Source: Methanocorpusculum labreanum Z (GTDB lineage Archaea > Halobacteriota > Methanomicrobia > Methanomicrobiales > Methanocorpusculaceae). From it: a stretch of DNA of 64,000 nt. Shown piece by piece: positions 62,798 through 64,000 of this stretch. Numbering within the stretch: the stretch's first letter is position 1; the number at the start of each line of letters is the position of its first letter. Location: NCBI RefSeq assembly GCF_000015765.1, contig NC_008942.1:124001-188000 (forward strand), given 5' to 3'. The notes beneath the pieces were generated by a model. It worked only from the letters and a program-made list of their open reading frames with translations. It did no database searches and was not told the DNA's origin. Position numbers and translations under genes: made by a program.

Positions 62798-64000
62798 ATG
62801 CATTCCATCATCCAGAACTGCCTCCACGGAGATTTATCCGATATTTGCGAGGCTGCAAAATCCGAGGGAATGACGCCGGAGGCCCTGTCCAGGAATATCA
62901 TAGCAGGCCGGACCATTCTTCTGAAAAACGAGGCACGTGAATATAAACCGTGTGTGATCGGCGAGGGAGCGACCGTCAAGATCAATGTAAATATCGGAAC
63001 ATCCGGCGTCACCTGCGATCCGGCAAAGGAGATGGTGAAAGCAAAGGCGGCGATTCAAAACGGCGCCGATGCCATAATGGATCTGTCCACGGGGGGCGAT
63101 CTTGCCGCCATCCGAAAAGAGATCCTCAAACTCGGTATCCCCGTTGGGACCGTTCCGATCTACGAGGCGGTCCGCCGTGCAGGAAATGTTGTCGACTTAA
63201 CGGCGGATATCCTGTTTTCCGTGATCCTCGACCAGGCAAAACAGGGCGTCGATTTCATGACGCTTCACTGCGGGGTCAATCTGGATGTGCTGGATGCCCT
63301 GACTCTCGACCCAAGAGTGATGGGGGTCGTTTCACGCGGAGGGTCGTTCCACACGGCAATGATGCTTTCAAGCGGCGAGGAGAATCCTCTCTATAAAGAA
63401 TACGATTATCTTCTCGAGATCCTCGATGAATACGAGATCTCGCTCTCACTTGGCGACGGTATGCGTCCGGGAGCATATGTCGATTCAAGCAAACTTGCCA
63501 AGTCCCAGGAGTATCTGACGCTTGGCAAACTTGCCAGACGTGCCAAAGATAAAGGAGTCCAGCGGATGATCGAAGGTCCGGGACACATGGACTACAACGA
63601 GATCTCCTACAACGTGAAAATGATCAAGGAGATCACAGATTTTGCGCCGCTGTATCTTTTAGGTCCGCTGGTTACGGATATAGCTCCGGGGTATGATCAT
63701 ATCACAGGCGCAATCGGCGGGGCAGCAGCAGCCTGTGCTGGCGCCGATTTCCTGTGTATGGTCTCTCCGTCCGAGCATCTCGCTCTCCCCAACGTCGACG
63801 ATATCATCGAGGGGACCCGGGTCTGCAAAGTTGCTGCGCATGTGGGTGACCTTTCCCGCAGAAGAGATGTCGAGCTTCCCCGTCAGGCGAAAATGGCCGA
63901 AGCCCGCAAAAATCTCGACTGGCAGGCTCAGTATGATCTCTCTCTTTTTGGCGGACATGCTAAAGAGATCCATGATCGGGACGGGGAATGCGAAACCTGT
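62798..64000 (+). CDS. thiC: Phosphomethylpyrimidine synthase ThiC (partial, runs off the window)
   Basis: Radical SAM enzyme that turns aminoimidazole ribotide into the thiamin pyrimidine. The start is MHSIIQNCLHGDLSD at 62798, with AGGT upstream. 401 codons are in the window. Landmarks: INVNIGTSGVTCDP (about 67), DAIMDLSTGGDL (about 94), GTVPIYEA (about 118), DFMTLHCGV (about 153), SRGGSF, SLGDGMRPG (about 218), EGPGHMDY (about 259) and LGPLVTDIAPGYDHITGAIGG. The last visible residues ECETC begin the C-terminal cluster motif CxxCxxxxC. No TPP riboswitch is apparent in the 80-bp leader. Confidence 0.95.
   Translation, partial: MHSIIQNCLHGDLSDICEAAKSEGMTPEALSRNIIAGRTILLKNEAREYKPCVIGEGATVKINVNIGTSGVTCDPAKEMVKAKAAIQNGADAIMDLSTGGDLAAIRKEILKLGIPVGTVPIYEAVRRAGNVVDLTADILFSVILDQAKQGVDFMTLHCGVNLDVLDALTLDPRVMGVVSRGGSFHTAMMLSSGEENPLYKEYDYLLEILDEYEISLSLGDGMRPGAYVDSSKLAKSQEYLTLGKLARRAKDKGVQRMIEGPGHMDYNEISYNVKMIKEITDFAPLYLLGPLVTDIAPGYDHITGAIGGAAAACAGADFLCMVSPSEHLALPNVDDIIEGTRVCKVAAHVGDLSRRRDVELPRQAKMAEARKNLDWQAQYDLSLFGGHAKEIHDRDGECETC

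Overview
The window looks like chromosome from a methanogenic euryarchaeon, most probably Methanomicrobiales. A Methanocorpusculum-type organism is my best guess, but that is from memory of the families and was not searched. The evidence is the thiol:fumarate reductase TfrAB, coenzyme F420 enzymes (CofD, F420H2:NADP reductase, FprA), archaeal SepF, an LSm/L37e pair, deoxyhypusine synthase, TiaS tRNA agmatinylcytidine synthetase and an archaeal-type IleS. Genes are densely packed, often with 4-bp overlaps. I saw no tRNA, rRNA, CRISPR array or transposase gene.

Layout. 0-7.4 kb: end of pycB, pycA, TfrA/TfrB of the partial reductive TCA route, aspartokinase and purM. 7.4-8.6 kb: an intergenic stretch with a long imperfect inverted repeat, then a lipoprotein. 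8.7-17.3 kb: information and housekeeping genes (Rsm22-like methyltransferase, ZPR1-like protein, SepF, PUA protein, lsm-rpl37e-purF, cofD, pyrF, deoxyhypusine synthase). 17.7-22.6 kb: an orphan protein, amtB-glnK, tiaS and an XRE regulator. 22.7-33.8 kb: accessory metal/redox region with a NikMN-type nickel transporter, NikR, a nitrogenase-like H/D/K trio, a SAM methyltransferase and a five-gene Dpp/Opp/Nik ABC importer; the importer part is visibly richer in A+T. 34-37.4 kb: TrkH, then an oxygen-detoxification operon (rubredoxin, FprA, desulfoferrodoxin). 37.5-48.5 kb: AarF kinase, radical SAM protein, a broken cstA remnant, membrane and surface proteins, and a flavodoxin-NUDIX fusion. 48.6-64 kb: ileS, a tungsten aldehyde:ferredoxin oxidoreductase with its MoeB and MoaD partners, peptide deformylase plus methionyl-tRNA formyltransferase, a MacB-type exporter with a surface protein, Fno, a TetR regulator, a DUF123 nuclease, an MBL hydrolase and thiC, which runs off the end.

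Most notable points. (1) The nitrogenase-like trio has two NifD/K-type subunits, unlike the F430 enzyme CfbCD, and sits beside nickel uptake, a methyltransferase and a peptide/nickel-type importer. (2) PurF has lost every recognisable glutaminase catalytic residue but keeps the PRPP site and four Fe-S cysteines. (3) A def-fmt pair, a bacterial system for formylated initiator methionine, is present in an archaeal genome. (4) The nickel transporter gene appears to start with ACG. (5) A roughly 350-bp inverted repeat carries two inner hairpins whose stems differ by a compensatory base-pair change. (6) A cstA remnant carries an identifiable one-base deletion.
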